Of a DNA stretch of 64,000 nt, positions 47,219 to 55,278 are shown one piece after another. Source of the DNA: Streptomyces sp. HD (GTDB taxonomy: Bacteria; Actinomycetota; Actinomycetes; Streptomycetales; Streptomycetaceae); contig NZ_JAQMYP010000040.1 of the NCBI RefSeq assembly GCF_028369295.1, positions 33,330 through 97,329 on the forward strand. Reading direction: 5' to 3'. The position numbers and the translations under genes are program-made. How positions within the stretch are numbered: position 1 is the stretch's first letter; each line of letters opens with the position of its first letter. A model generated the notes under the pieces. That model saw only the letters and a list, made by a program, of their open reading frames with translations, had not been told where the DNA came from and made no database searches.

Positions 47219-47434
47219 TCACGACGCCCCGCGCCAGCTCACCGGCGACCGGTAAAAGGGGCGGCGTTCCGGACGGCTCCAGCGGGCGTCGCCACGGCAG
47301 GGGCCGGCCGGATGCCGATCGGGTTGGCCGGCGGCGGCGCGGGCCAGCAGGACCGCGGTCAGCGCGGCGAGTTCCTCCTGGCTGGCCGTGCCCCGCTCGA
47401 CCCGTACCAGGGCGGTGTCGTCGGACGTGCTCAC
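47219..47434 (-). CDS. accE: acyl-CoA carboxylase epsilon subunit-like protein
   Basis: A 71-residue protein with the AccE/PccE pattern: VRVERGTASQEELAALTAVL, a short Pro/Gly linker, then ARWSRPERRPFYRSPVSWRG. Epsilon subunits bind and stimulate the beta subunit of actinobacterial acetyl/propionyl-CoA carboxylases, raising malonyl- and methylmalonyl-CoA supply for polyketide synthesis. GTG start with AAGGAG upstream. It lies 46 bases after the thioesterase gene in the same direction. No carboxylase alpha or beta gene is in the window, so it would work with one elsewhere. Confidence 0.75.
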   Translation of the reverse strand: MSTSDDTALVRVERGTASQEELAALTAVLLARAAAGQPDRHPAGPCRGDARWSRPERRPFYRSPVSWRGAS

Positions 47435-47480
47435 CTGCTCTCCTTCCTTGTGTCGGGTCGTGCTCCCGGCAGGGCGCCGG

Positions 47481-48251
47481 TCAGGCGCCCTGCGGCGCGG
47501 CCTGTGCCGCGAAGTGGTCGTCGAGCACCTTCAGCACGTCCGCGGCACGGCTGTTGAGGTAGAAGTGGCCGCCGGGCAGGATCCGCAGGTCGAAGTCCGC
47601 GCTGGTGTGCTTCTCCCAGTCCTGGGCCTCGTCGAGGGACGTCTTGGGATCGCTGTCGCCGACGAGGGCGGTGATCGGGCAGGCAACCGTGGCGCCCGGT
47701 GCGCTTCGGTAGGTCTCGACCGCCCGGTAGTCACCGCGCAGCGCGGGCAGGATCATCCGGATCAGTTCGTCGTCGTCCAGCAGCCGGTCGTCGGTGCCGC
47801 TCATCGCCTTGACCTCGGCGACGATGCCGTCGTCGTCGCGCCGGTGGACGTTCTCGTCGCGGTAGCGGGAGGGGGCTCGCCGGCCCGAGGCGAACAGCCG
47901 TACCGGACCGCTGCCCTCCCGCTCGAACCGCCGGGCCACCTCGAAGGCGACGAGCGCGCCCATGCTGTGTCCGAAGAAGGTCAGCGGACGGTCGTCCCAG
48001 CCGCGCAGCACCTCGTACACGTGGTCCGCGAGCGTGGCGATGTCGTCGATCAACGGCTCGTTGCGCCGGTCCTGGCGGCCCGGGTACTGCACGGCGACAA
48101 CGTCGACACGAGGGGCGAGGGCCGTGGAGACCGGCAGGTAGTAGCTGGCCGAACCGCCCGCGTGGGGGAAGCAGACCAGACGGTGGGCGGCGTCGGGAGC
48201 CGGGTGGAACCGTCGGCACCACAGGCCGTCGTCGGCGGGGGAAACGCTCAC
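47481..48251 (-). CDS. type II thioesterase
   Basis: A 256-residue alpha/beta hydrolase of the RifR/TEII family. It has the entry LVCFPHAGGSASYYLPVSTA, nucleophile Ser in FFGHSMGALVAFEVARRF, Asp in LVGDSDPKTSLDEAQ and His in ILPGGHFYLN. Such enzymes remove aberrant acyl groups from carrier proteins of polyketide synthases. GTG 48251 is the only good start near the first conserved strand; AGAGGACGG lies upstream. Co-oriented with accE and divergent from the small ORF and metallophosphoesterase. Confidence 0.92.
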   Translation of the reverse strand: MSVSPADDGLWCRRFHPAPDAAHRLVCFPHAGGSASYYLPVSTALAPRVDVVAVQYPGRQDRRNEPLIDDIATLADHVYEVLRGWDDRPLTFFGHSMGALVAFEVARRFEREGSGPVRLFASGRRAPSRYRDENVHRRDDDGIVAEVKAMSGTDDRLLDDDELIRMILPALRGDYRAVETYRSAPGATVACPITALVGDSDPKTSLDEAQDWEKHTSADFDLRILPGGHFYLNSRAADVLKVLDDHFAAQAAPQGA

Positions 48252-48493
48252 GCTGCTCGTCCGTCCTCTGTTAGCCGATTCCAGTGGTCTTGAGCACTGG
48301 CTTGTTCGTGCGGATGTGCCGCCACTATCCGGCACCGCCGGCCCCGGACGGCCATGCCGGTCGGAAGTCTGGGCGTTTCCCCTGTACTTCGCCCTCAGGG
48401 CCTGCGGCGCGTTGTGCGGTCGGCCGGGGCGGTGACATAAAGCTGAGCGCCGGACGCGTATTCGAGGCTCCGGACGCGCAACGAGGAGTCTCC

Positions 48494-48547
48494 ATGCCCA
48501 GCACCACCGATCCGCGGCCCGCGACCGGCGAGACAGCGAAGCGGTGA
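48494..48547 (+). CDS. 17-residue leader-like ORF coupled to the metallophosphoesterase gene
   Basis: MPSTTDPRPATGETAKR with GAGGAG 5 bases upstream. Its stop overlaps the GTG start of the next gene (GTGA), and the next gene has no ribosome-binding site of its own except within this ORF. It looks like a short ORF whose translation delivers ribosomes to the downstream start. It may be only a translational-coupling device. Confidence 0.5.
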   Translation: MPSTTDPRPATGETAKR

Positions 48548-49395
48548 GCCGTGTCCCGGGCGGCAGGCTCTTCGCGGTCAGTGACCTGCACGTCGCCTAC
48601 GAGCAGAACCGTGCCGTCGTACGGGACCTGCGCCCCCGCGATCCCTCCGACTGGCTGATCGTCGCCGGTGACATCGGGGAGCTGGTCTCGGACATCGAGT
48701 GGGTGCTGCGACTGCTCGCCGAGCGGTTCGCCACCGTGGTGTGGGTGCCGGGCAACCACGAACTGTGGACCCACCCGGACGACCCGGTGACCCTGCGCGG
48801 TGAGGCCCGCTATCGCAGGCTGGTCGAACTGTGCCGGTCCCTGGGGGTGTTGACCCCGGAGGACCCGTACGCGCAGTGGCCCGGCCCCGACGGGCCGGTG
48901 GTGATCGCACCACTGTTCCTGCTCTACGACTACTCGTTCCTGCCGTCCGGTGCCACCGGCCCCGCGGACGCGCTCGCCCGGGCGGAGGAGGCCGGGGTGG
49001 TGGCCACCGACGAGTTCCTCCTGCACAGCGACCCCTACCCGGACCGCGCGGCCTGGTGCCGGGCGCGGCTGGCGTACACCCGAGAGCGGCTGGACGCCTG
49101 CCCGCCGGATCTGCCGACCGTGCTGGTGAACCACTTCCCGCTGGTCCGCGAGCCGACCCGCATTCTGCGGTACCCGGAGTTCGCGCTGTGGTGCGGGACC
49201 ACCGCCACGGACGACTGGCACCGGCGTTACCGGGCGGCCACCGTCGTCTACGGCCATCTGCACATCCCCCGCACCACCTGGCACGACGGGGTGCCGCACC
49301 GGGAGGTGTCGCTGGGCTATCCGCGCGAGTGGCAGGCGCGCGGGATACCCGATCCGCTGCTGCGCGAGATCCTTCCCCGGCGAGGTTCCCGATGA
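48544..49395 (+). CDS. calcineurin-like metallophosphoesterase
   Basis: A 283-residue binuclear-metal phosphoesterase with motifs FAVSDLHVAYEQN, IVAGDIGE, VVWVPGNHELW, VLVNHFPL and VYGHLHIPRTTW, covering the five metal-binding blocks. It overlaps the phosphopantetheinyl transferase gene by 4 bases (ATGA). The same pair occurs at other Streptomyces loci (family knowledge), so it may act on CoA-derived or carrier-protein phosphates, but the substrate is unproven. Confidence 0.88.
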   Translation: MSRVPGGRLFAVSDLHVAYEQNRAVVRDLRPRDPSDWLIVAGDIGELVSDIEWVLRLLAERFATVVWVPGNHELWTHPDDPVTLRGEARYRRLVELCRSLGVLTPEDPYAQWPGPDGPVVIAPLFLLYDYSFLPSGATGPADALARAEEAGVVATDEFLLHSDPYPDRAAWCRARLAYTRERLDACPPDLPTVLVNHFPLVREPTRILRYPEFALWCGTTATDDWHRRYRAATVVYGHLHIPRTTWHDGVPHREVSLGYPREWQARGIPDPLLREILPRRGSR

Positions 49396-50186
49396 CGTCG
49401 CTGATGCGTCGGCTGCTGCCGGACCACGTGGAAGTGACCGAGGTCCTCGGCGAGTTGGTGGCGCCCCCGCTGTTTCCGGAGGAGGCGGCGGTGGTGGCGC
49501 GGGCAGTGGACAAGCGCAGGCGGGAGTTCGCCACCGGTCGCCGGTGCGCCCGGCTGTCGCTGGCCGCACTGGGGATCGAGGCGGTGCCCCTGCTGCCAGG
49601 ACCGCGCGGTGAGCCCGGCTGGCCCGCGGGGGTGGTCGGTGCCATCTCCCACTGTGACGGCTACCGGGTGGCGGCGGTCGCCCGAAGCACCGACCTGGTG
49701 GCGCTCGGCATCGATGCCGAGTCGGCCGCCGCGCTGCCGGACGGCGTCCTGGAGGCGGTGTCGCTGCCCGAGGAACGCGCCGACCTCGCCCGGCTGCGGC
49801 GAACGGTGCCGGAAGTGCCCTGGGACCGGCTGCTGTTCAGCGCGAAGGAGTCGGTGTACAAGGTCTGGTTCCCGCTCACCCGCAGGCCGCTCGGGTTCGA
49901 GGAGGCCCGGGTGCGCTTCACCCGTGAGCCCGATGCCGCGGGCGCGGCACGGGGCACGTTCTCGGTCCGGCTGCTGATACCGGTGCCGCCCGCTTTCGCG
50001 GGTCCGGTCGGCGGTGGCGCCGAACTCACGGGGCGGTGGCTGGTCGACCAGGGCCTGGTGCTGACCGCGCTGGCACCCGCCGTGCGCCCCGCGGGAGACG
50101 GCCCATGCGCCGGTGTGCCGGGGGACCGGTCCATGGCCGGCGCATCCGGGGCGTCGGCGCGTCCCGGCCCACCCTGCCCGCCGTAG
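49392..50186 (+). CDS. Sfp-type 4'-phosphopantetheinyl transferase
   Basis: A 264-residue transferase that moves the phosphopantetheine arm of CoA onto carrier-protein Ser. Seen: KRRREFATGRRCARLSL, GAISHCDGYRVAAVA, the Mg-binding GIDAES and the signature LLFSAKESVYKVWFPL. It would activate the ACPs of the PKS at the right edge. The C-terminal 25 residues are low-complexity Ala/Gly/Pro. Translation is coupled to the phosphoesterase. Confidence 0.92.
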   Translation: MTSLMRRLLPDHVEVTEVLGELVAPPLFPEEAAVVARAVDKRRREFATGRRCARLSLAALGIEAVPLLPGPRGEPGWPAGVVGAISHCDGYRVAAVARSTDLVALGIDAESAAALPDGVLEAVSLPEERADLARLRRTVPEVPWDRLLFSAKESVYKVWFPLTRRPLGFEEARVRFTREPDAAGAARGTFSVRLLIPVPPAFAGPVGGGAELTGRWLVDQGLVLTALAPAVRPAGDGPCAGVPGDRSMAGASGASARPGPPCPP

Positions 50187-50245
50187 TGACCCCACGGTCC
50201 GCGGCGGGCGCCGTGGGCCGACGTCGATCCGATGGAGAGGCAGCG

Positions 50246-51736
50246 ATGCCCCAGCTCAACGCGACCGGTCCCCAGTCCGATACCGAAGCGGTCCTCGCCG
50301 CGCGGTTGGCCGCCTCGGCGACGGCCACCGGCGGCGAGGCGATGTCCGACGTCCAGTTCTTCGACTGGCTGGACGAGCGGCGCCGCAAGCACAGCCAGGA
50401 GGTGCGCCGCACCACCTTCGCCGACCTGTCCGGTTGGGGCTTCCACCCGGACACCGGCGACCTGGAACATCACAGCGGGCGGTTCTTCGCGGTGCGCGGG
50501 CTGCAGGTGCGCACCGACTTCGGGCCGGTCCCGGAGTGGAGCCAGCCGATCATCCGGCAGCCGGAGATAGGCATCCTGGGCGTCGCGGTCCGCGAGATCA
50601 ACGGGGTGCTGCACTGTCTGATGCAGGCGAAGACCGAGCCCGGCAATGTCAACGGGGTGCAGCTGTCCCCGACCGTGCAGGCCACCAAGAGCAACTACAC
50701 GCGGGTGCACGGTGGTTCACCGGTGCCGTATCTGGACTGCTTCCGTGAGCCGCGGGCGCGGGGCCATCGCGTACTCGCGGATGTGCTCCAGTCCGAGCAG
50801 GGCTCGTGGTTCTTCTGCAAGCGCAACCGCAACATGATCGTCGAGGTCGGCCCGGAGGTGGAGGCGGGCGAGGACTTCTGCTGGCTGACGCTGCGTCAGG
50901 TCAATGCTCTGCTGCACTACGAGAATCTGGTCAACATGGACGCACGTACGGTCCTGTCCTGTCTGCCCGACTGGCATCACGGCGCCGGACCGGCTCCCGG
51001 CATCCACTCGGACGCGGCCGTCCGCAGCTGGATCACCACACAGCAGAGCGAGCGGGAGGTCAGCGCCGAGCTGTTGCCGTTGCGCGAGATCGAGGGACGC
51101 GGCTGGTACCTCGCCGAGGACCGCATCTCGCACGAGCGGGGCCTGTTCTTCAGCATCGTCCCCGTGGACGTCGTCTCGAACCGGCGTGAGGTGGCGTCCT
51201 GGTCGCAACCGCTGCTCGAACCGCACGGTCTGGGGGTGGCGGCGATGCTGGTGCGCCGGATCGACGGCGTGATGCACTGCCTGATGCATGCCCGGGTCGA
51301 GCCGGGCTATCTGGACGTCATCGAACTCGGCCCCACCGTGCAGTGCACCCCGGGGAACTACGCACATCTGCCGCCGGGGGCCGGCCCCCTCTTCCTCGAC
51401 CTGGTGGAGGCGGCCCGTCCGGAGCAGGTGCTGTTCGACACGGTGCTGTCGGAGGAGGGCGGCCGGTTCCTGAACGCCCAGAACCGCTACCTGATCATCG
51501 AGGCGGACGACAGCGTCCCCACCGACGTGCCGGACGACTACCACTGGGTGACGCTGCGCCAGCTCGGGGAGCTGCTCAAGTACAGCCACTACGTCAACAT
51601 GCAGGCGCGGACCCTGGTCGCGGCCCTGCGCACCGTCGCGGGCATCGCCCCCGGCCTGCCCGTGGCCGGTGTCGGCGCTGCGGGAATCGCGGGCACCGCC
51701 CAGGGGAGGGGAGAGGTCCGTGCGGATCATCGGTGA
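50246..51736 (+). CDS. NDP-hexose 2,3-dehydratase
   Basis: A 496-residue protein made of two homologous halves, each with the family block (HCLMQAKTEPGNVNGVQLSP with TVQATKSNYTR; HCLMHARVEPGYLDVIELGP with TVQCTPGNYAH). This is the first committed enzyme of 2,6-dideoxysugar synthesis, removing water from NDP-4-keto-6-deoxyhexose. ATG 50246 follows GAGAGG. Only it and the next gene of sugar synthesis are in the window; the NDP-hexose synthase, 4,6-dehydratase and glycosyltransferase must lie elsewhere. Confidence 0.9.
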   Translation: MPQLNATGPQSDTEAVLAARLAASATATGGEAMSDVQFFDWLDERRRKHSQEVRRTTFADLSGWGFHPDTGDLEHHSGRFFAVRGLQVRTDFGPVPEWSQPIIRQPEIGILGVAVREINGVLHCLMQAKTEPGNVNGVQLSPTVQATKSNYTRVHGGSPVPYLDCFREPRARGHRVLADVLQSEQGSWFFCKRNRNMIVEVGPEVEAGEDFCWLTLRQVNALLHYENLVNMDARTVLSCLPDWHHGAGPAPGIHSDAAVRSWITTQQSEREVSAELLPLREIEGRGWYLAEDRISHERGLFFSIVPVDVVSNRREVASWSQPLLEPHGLGVAAMLVRRIDGVMHCLMHARVEPGYLDVIELGPTVQCTPGNYAHLPPGAGPLFLDLVEAARPEQVLFDTVLSEEGGRFLNAQNRYLIIEADDSVPTDVPDDYHWVTLRQLGELLKYSHYVNMQARTLVAALRTVAGIAPGLPVAGVGAAGIAGTAQGRGEVRADHR

Positions 51737-52502
51737 CGGCTTCCTGGCCCGCAATCTGGCGGCCTCGTTCGGCGACCGCTTCCCGGAGGTGACGGCACTC
51801 GCCTCCGGCGTCTCCAGCACGGCCACGGCCGCCTTCGACGAGTACGACCGCGAGGCCCGCGTCCTCTACGACGTGCTGGACGAGTGCCGGCGGCACGGCC
51901 GCCGACTGCTGTTCTTCTCCACGGCCTCCTTCTCCATGTACGGCTTCCCGCCCGGCCCGGCCGCCGAGACGGACCCCGTACGGCCGCCGAACGCTTACGG
52001 GCGGCACAAGTTGGCCCTGGAGAGCGTGGTGCGCTCCTCCGGTACCGAGCACCTGATCCTGCGGCTGAGCCATGTCGTGGGCCGCCATCAGCGGCCGCAC
52101 CAACTGCTGCCCACCCTCGTCAGGAACATCGTCGAAGGCGAGGTGACGGTCCTTCGGGGCGCGCACCGGGATCTGCTGGACGTGCGGGATCTGCTGCACG
52201 CGGTCGAGCGGCTCCTCGAGGACGGGGTCAGCGGCGAGATCCTCAACCTGGCCTCCGGAGTTCCGCAGCCGGTGGAGTCGATCGTGACGGCCATCGAACA
52301 GCGCCTCGGCGTCACGGCCCGCCGCATCCATCGCCCGGGCTCGCCCGCGATCACTCAAGCCTCCGTGGAACGTCTGCGCCTACGGGTGCCGGACTTCCGC
52401 ACCGCCACCGCGGACCAGGACTATCTGAGCGCCCTGTTGGATGCCTATCTGCCCTACTACACCGCTTTGCCGGCGGACTTGGGGGCACAGCCCGGCCGGT
52501 GA
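51720..52502 (+). CDS. NDP-hexose ketoreductase/epimerase-type SDR
   Basis: A 260-residue extended short-chain dehydrogenase with a Rossmann entry VRIIGDGFLARNLAASF, FFSTASFSMYG and the catalytic YGRHK. It is shorter than typical epimerases (about 310). GTG 51720 overlaps the end of the dehydratase gene by 17 bases, so the two are coupled and the protein likely reduces the 4-keto (or 3-keto) deoxysugar made by that enzyme. An in-frame GTG further upstream would only add non-conserved residues. Confidence 0.85.
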   Translation: MRIIGDGFLARNLAASFGDRFPEVTALASGVSSTATAAFDEYDREARVLYDVLDECRRHGRRLLFFSTASFSMYGFPPGPAAETDPVRPPNAYGRHKLALESVVRSSGTEHLILRLSHVVGRHQRPHQLLPTLVRNIVEGEVTVLRGAHRDLLDVRDLLHAVERLLEDGVSGEILNLASGVPQPVESIVTAIEQRLGVTARRIHRPGSPAITQASVERLRLRVPDFRTATADQDYLSALLDAYLPYYTALPADLGAQPGR

Positions 52503-52583
52503 CGGCGCCGTCGACTACGAGAACCCCTAGACAAATCCCCCGAACACAGGTCGGAAGACACTCCTCCGCTTAGCGTGAGCCCC

Positions 52584-53552
52584 ATGATTGAGCTTGCCGG
52601 AGTGACCAAGCGGTACGGCGAGAAGGTTGTGGTCGACGACCTCACCTTCACGGTCCGGCCCGGCTGCGTCACCGGATTCCTCGGACCCAACGGAGCGGGC
52701 AAATCCACCACGATGCGGATGATGCTCGGTCTGGACCGCCCCACCTCGGGCCATGTTCACATCGACGGCCGGCCCTACGCCCGGCTCAAGGAGCCGCTGC
52801 GTCAGATCGGTGCGCTGCTGGACGCGAAGGCGATGCACGGCGGACGCAGCGCGTATCAGAACCTCAGGTGCCTGGCGCTCAGCAACGGCATACCCCTGAC
52901 CCGGGTCGACGAAGTGCTTCATGAGGTCGGTCTGGACTCGGTCGCAAGGAAACGGCCCAAGGGCTTCTCCCTGGGCATGGGGCAGCGGCTCGGCATCGCC
53001 GCGGCGCTGCTCGGAGATCCGGAGATCGTGATGCTGGACGAGCCGGTCAACGGCCTCGACCCGGAGGGCATCCACTGGATCCGCACCCTGATGCGACGGC
53101 TGGCCTCGCAGGGCCGCACGGTGTTCGTCTCCAGCCATCTGATGAGCGAGATGGCGCTGACCGCCGACCACCTGGTCGTCATCGGCCGCGGCAAGCTGCT
53201 CGCCGACACCAGCATGGAGGACTTCATCGACCGCAACTCCCGGTCGTCCGTGCGCGTGCGCACGCCCGAACCGGAGAAGCTGCGGGACGCGCTGTCCGCC
53301 GCCGGCATCACCGCCACCGAGAACGGCTCCGGTGCCTTCGAGGTGACCGAGGTCCCGTCGGAGCGCCTCGGCGAACTCGCCCTGGCGCACGGCATCCTGC
53401 TGCACGAGCTGAGCCCGCAGCACGCGTCCCTGGAAGACGCGTTCATCGCGCTGACCGGTGAGGCGGCCGAGTACCGCACCGGTCCGTTCGCCGCGGCCGC
53501 CGAGTCGCCCGGCGGCGGGCCCGCACCGCAGACCACCGGCAAGGAGTCCTGA
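52584..53552 (+). CDS. ABC transporter ATP-binding protein (DrrA type)
   Basis: A 322-residue ATPase with Walker A GFLGPNGAGKSTTMRMMLGL, signature FSLGMGQRLGIAAALLGDP, Walker B IVMLDEPVNGLDPEG and switch VSSHLMSEM. The C-terminal third is the accessory domain of drug-resistance ABC exporters. ATG 52584 sits right after a leader with no ribosome-binding site; a GTG 9 bases upstream is possible. It pairs with the next permease gene; the pair probably exports the polyketide. Confidence 0.92.
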   Translation: MIELAGVTKRYGEKVVVDDLTFTVRPGCVTGFLGPNGAGKSTTMRMMLGLDRPTSGHVHIDGRPYARLKEPLRQIGALLDAKAMHGGRSAYQNLRCLALSNGIPLTRVDEVLHEVGLDSVARKRPKGFSLGMGQRLGIAAALLGDPEIVMLDEPVNGLDPEGIHWIRTLMRRLASQGRTVFVSSHLMSEMALTADHLVVIGRGKLLADTSMEDFIDRNSRSSVRVRTPEPEKLRDALSAAGITATENGSGAFEVTEVPSERLGELALAHGILLHELSPQHASLEDAFIALTGEAAEYRTGPFAAAAESPGGGPAPQTTGKES

Positions 53553-53555
53553 CCC

Positions 53556-54323
53556 ATGTCCGCACCCATCGCGACCCTCCGCTCCGAGTGGGCCAAGCTC
53601 ACCACGGTCCGCTCCACGGGGTGGACCCTGTTCGCCGCCTTCGCCGTCACCGTGGTCTTCGGCACGCTGGTGAGCGCGCTGTCGAACTCCCAGTACGACG
53701 ACCTGTCGCAGCAGGAGAAGCTCTCCTTCGACGCCGCCGGCACCAGCTTCGCCGGCGGCGTCCTGGGCCAGCTGGCGATGATCGCGTTCGGGGTCATGGT
53801 CGTCGGCGGCGAGTACAGCAGCGGCATGATCCGCAACTCGCTGGCGGCGGTGCCGCGGCGCGGTGTCTTCTACTTCGGCAAAGTGACGGTCGCGACCGGT
53901 GCCGCGCTCGTGGTCGGCATGGTCACCAGCTTTGCGACCTTCTTCGCCGGGCAGGCCGCGCTCGGTTCCCACAGCACCACGATCGGCGCGGACAACGTGC
54001 TGCGCGCGACACTGGGCGCCGGGCTCTACATGACGCTGATGGCCGTGTTCTCGATGGGCGTGGCCACCATGCTGCGCAGTTCCATGCTGTCCATGGGCAT
54101 TCTCATGCCGTTCTTCTTCCTCGTCACGCAGATCCTGACCTCGGTGCCCGGCGCCAAGGATGCCGCGCATTACCTTCCCGACCAGGCCGGTCTGGCCATG
54201 GCGCGGGTGGTCGAGAAGTCGGATGTGCCGTACGGGCCCGGTGGCGGCCTCGCCATCATGCTGCTGTGGGTGGCCGCGGCCGTGCTCGGCGGGTATCTCG
54301 TGCTGCGTAACCGGGATGCCTGA
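53556..54323 (+). CDS. ABC-2 type transporter permease
   Basis: A 255-residue permease with six hydrophobic helices, including GWTLFAAFAVTVVFGTLVSA, LGQLAMIAFGVMVVGGEYSS, MSMGILMPFFF-like and GGLAIMLLWVAAAVLGGYLV. It follows the ATPase by 3 bases. The GGEYSSGMIRNSLAAVPRR loop is typical of DrrB-like permeases that work with DrrA-type ATPases. Confidence 0.9.
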   Translation: MSAPIATLRSEWAKLTTVRSTGWTLFAAFAVTVVFGTLVSALSNSQYDDLSQQEKLSFDAAGTSFAGGVLGQLAMIAFGVMVVGGEYSSGMIRNSLAAVPRRGVFYFGKVTVATGAALVVGMVTSFATFFAGQAALGSHSTTIGADNVLRATLGAGLYMTLMAVFSMGVATMLRSSMLSMGILMPFFFLVTQILTSVPGAKDAAHYLPDQAGLAMARVVEKSDVPYGPGGGLAIMLLWVAAAVLGGYLVLRNRDA

Positions 54324-54402
54324 ACAGCCCGTCCAAGTCTAGGAAATTGCTGGTGTTCCGCGAGGCACACTGAGCAGCAATCCACGGCTCAGGGAGCACT
54401 TC

Positions 54403-55179
54403 ATGACCGACATCAGGTCAGTTCAGGTCGCTGACGGCGTTTCGTTCTTCGTTCCGCAGACGGAGGGCGCACTGTTCTCCGAAGTCGACTTCATCTACAA
54501 CGAGATATTCGTCGAGCGCACGTATCTCAAGCACGGAATCCAGCTTTCCGATTCCTCGCGGATCGTGGACGCCGGAGCGAATGTGGGATTGTTCTCCCTC
54601 TTCGTCAAGCAGGAGTTCCCCGGCGCGAAGATCCTGGCGTTCGAGCCGATCCCGGCCATTCACCAGGCGCTGCTGGAGAACCTGGACAGCCACGGCGCGA
54701 AGGACGTGGAGGTGGTGCGCTCGGCGCTGGGCCGTCGGTATGAGGAGCAGGTCCGCTTCACGTTCTACCCCGCCCTGCCCGGCAACTCCACGCGGTACCC
54801 CGAGCAGAAGAAGGTCGGGCAGGAGCTGACGGTGGAGCAGATCGGCCAGGAAGCCCTGGACCGCATCATGGCCGGCTTCGAGGTGGAGGCCGAGGTGAAC
54901 CGGCTCTCCGACAAGCTCCGCACATGGGCGCCCGAGGGTCCGATCGACCTGCTGAAGATCGACGTCGAGGGCGCGGAACTCGAGGTCATGGAAGGACTGG
55001 ACGCGGCGGACTGGCAGCGCGTGCGCCAGACCGTCATCGAGGTGCAGGACCTCGACGGCCGCCTGGACGCGGTGCGGGACATCCTCGACGCACAGGGCTT
55101 CTCCGTGACGGTGGAGAACGCCGCGCACCTGCCCGAGGTCTTCCGCTATTCCATGGTGTACGCCAGGCGCGAGCACTGA
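54403..55179 (+). CDS. FkbM-family SAM methyltransferase
   Basis: A 258-residue methyltransferase. The SAM-binding strand reads IVDAGANVGLFSLFVKQEFP and LAFEPIPAIHQALLENL; the FkbM signature IDLLKIDVEGAELEVMEGL follows. FkbM homologues O-methylate polyketides or sugars after assembly. It ends near a strong terminator and converges with the KASIII gene. The acceptor (sugar or aglycone) is unknown. Confidence 0.92.
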   Translation: MTDIRSVQVADGVSFFVPQTEGALFSEVDFIYNEIFVERTYLKHGIQLSDSSRIVDAGANVGLFSLFVKQEFPGAKILAFEPIPAIHQALLENLDSHGAKDVEVVRSALGRRYEEQVRFTFYPALPGNSTRYPEQKKVGQELTVEQIGQEALDRIMAGFEVEAEVNRLSDKLRTWAPEGPIDLLKIDVEGAELEVMEGLDAADWQRVRQTVIEVQDLDGRLDAVRDILDAQGFSVTVENAAHLPEVFRYSMVYARREH

Positions 55180-55218
55180 CACTCCGGGGCCGCCCCGCTG
55201 CCCCGGCCACCACGAACA

Positions 55219-55250
55219 GACCCGGCACCTCGTCCTCGCGGTGCCGGGTC
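55219..55250. terminator. bidirectional terminator between FkbM and KASIII-like genes
   Basis: A perfect 11-bp inverted repeat (GACCCGGCACC / GGTGCCGGGTC) with a 10-base loop, followed by TTTCG on the plus strand. It separates the convergent transcripts. Confidence 0.85.
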
Positions 55251-55278
55251 TTTCGCTGCCTCCATGGGTGGGCCCCGT

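Noticed and set aside
48281..48300. Inverted repeat CCAGTG...CACTGG before the thioesterase gene
   Set aside because: Only six matching bases with an eight-base loop; such repeats are common by chance in GC-rich DNA.
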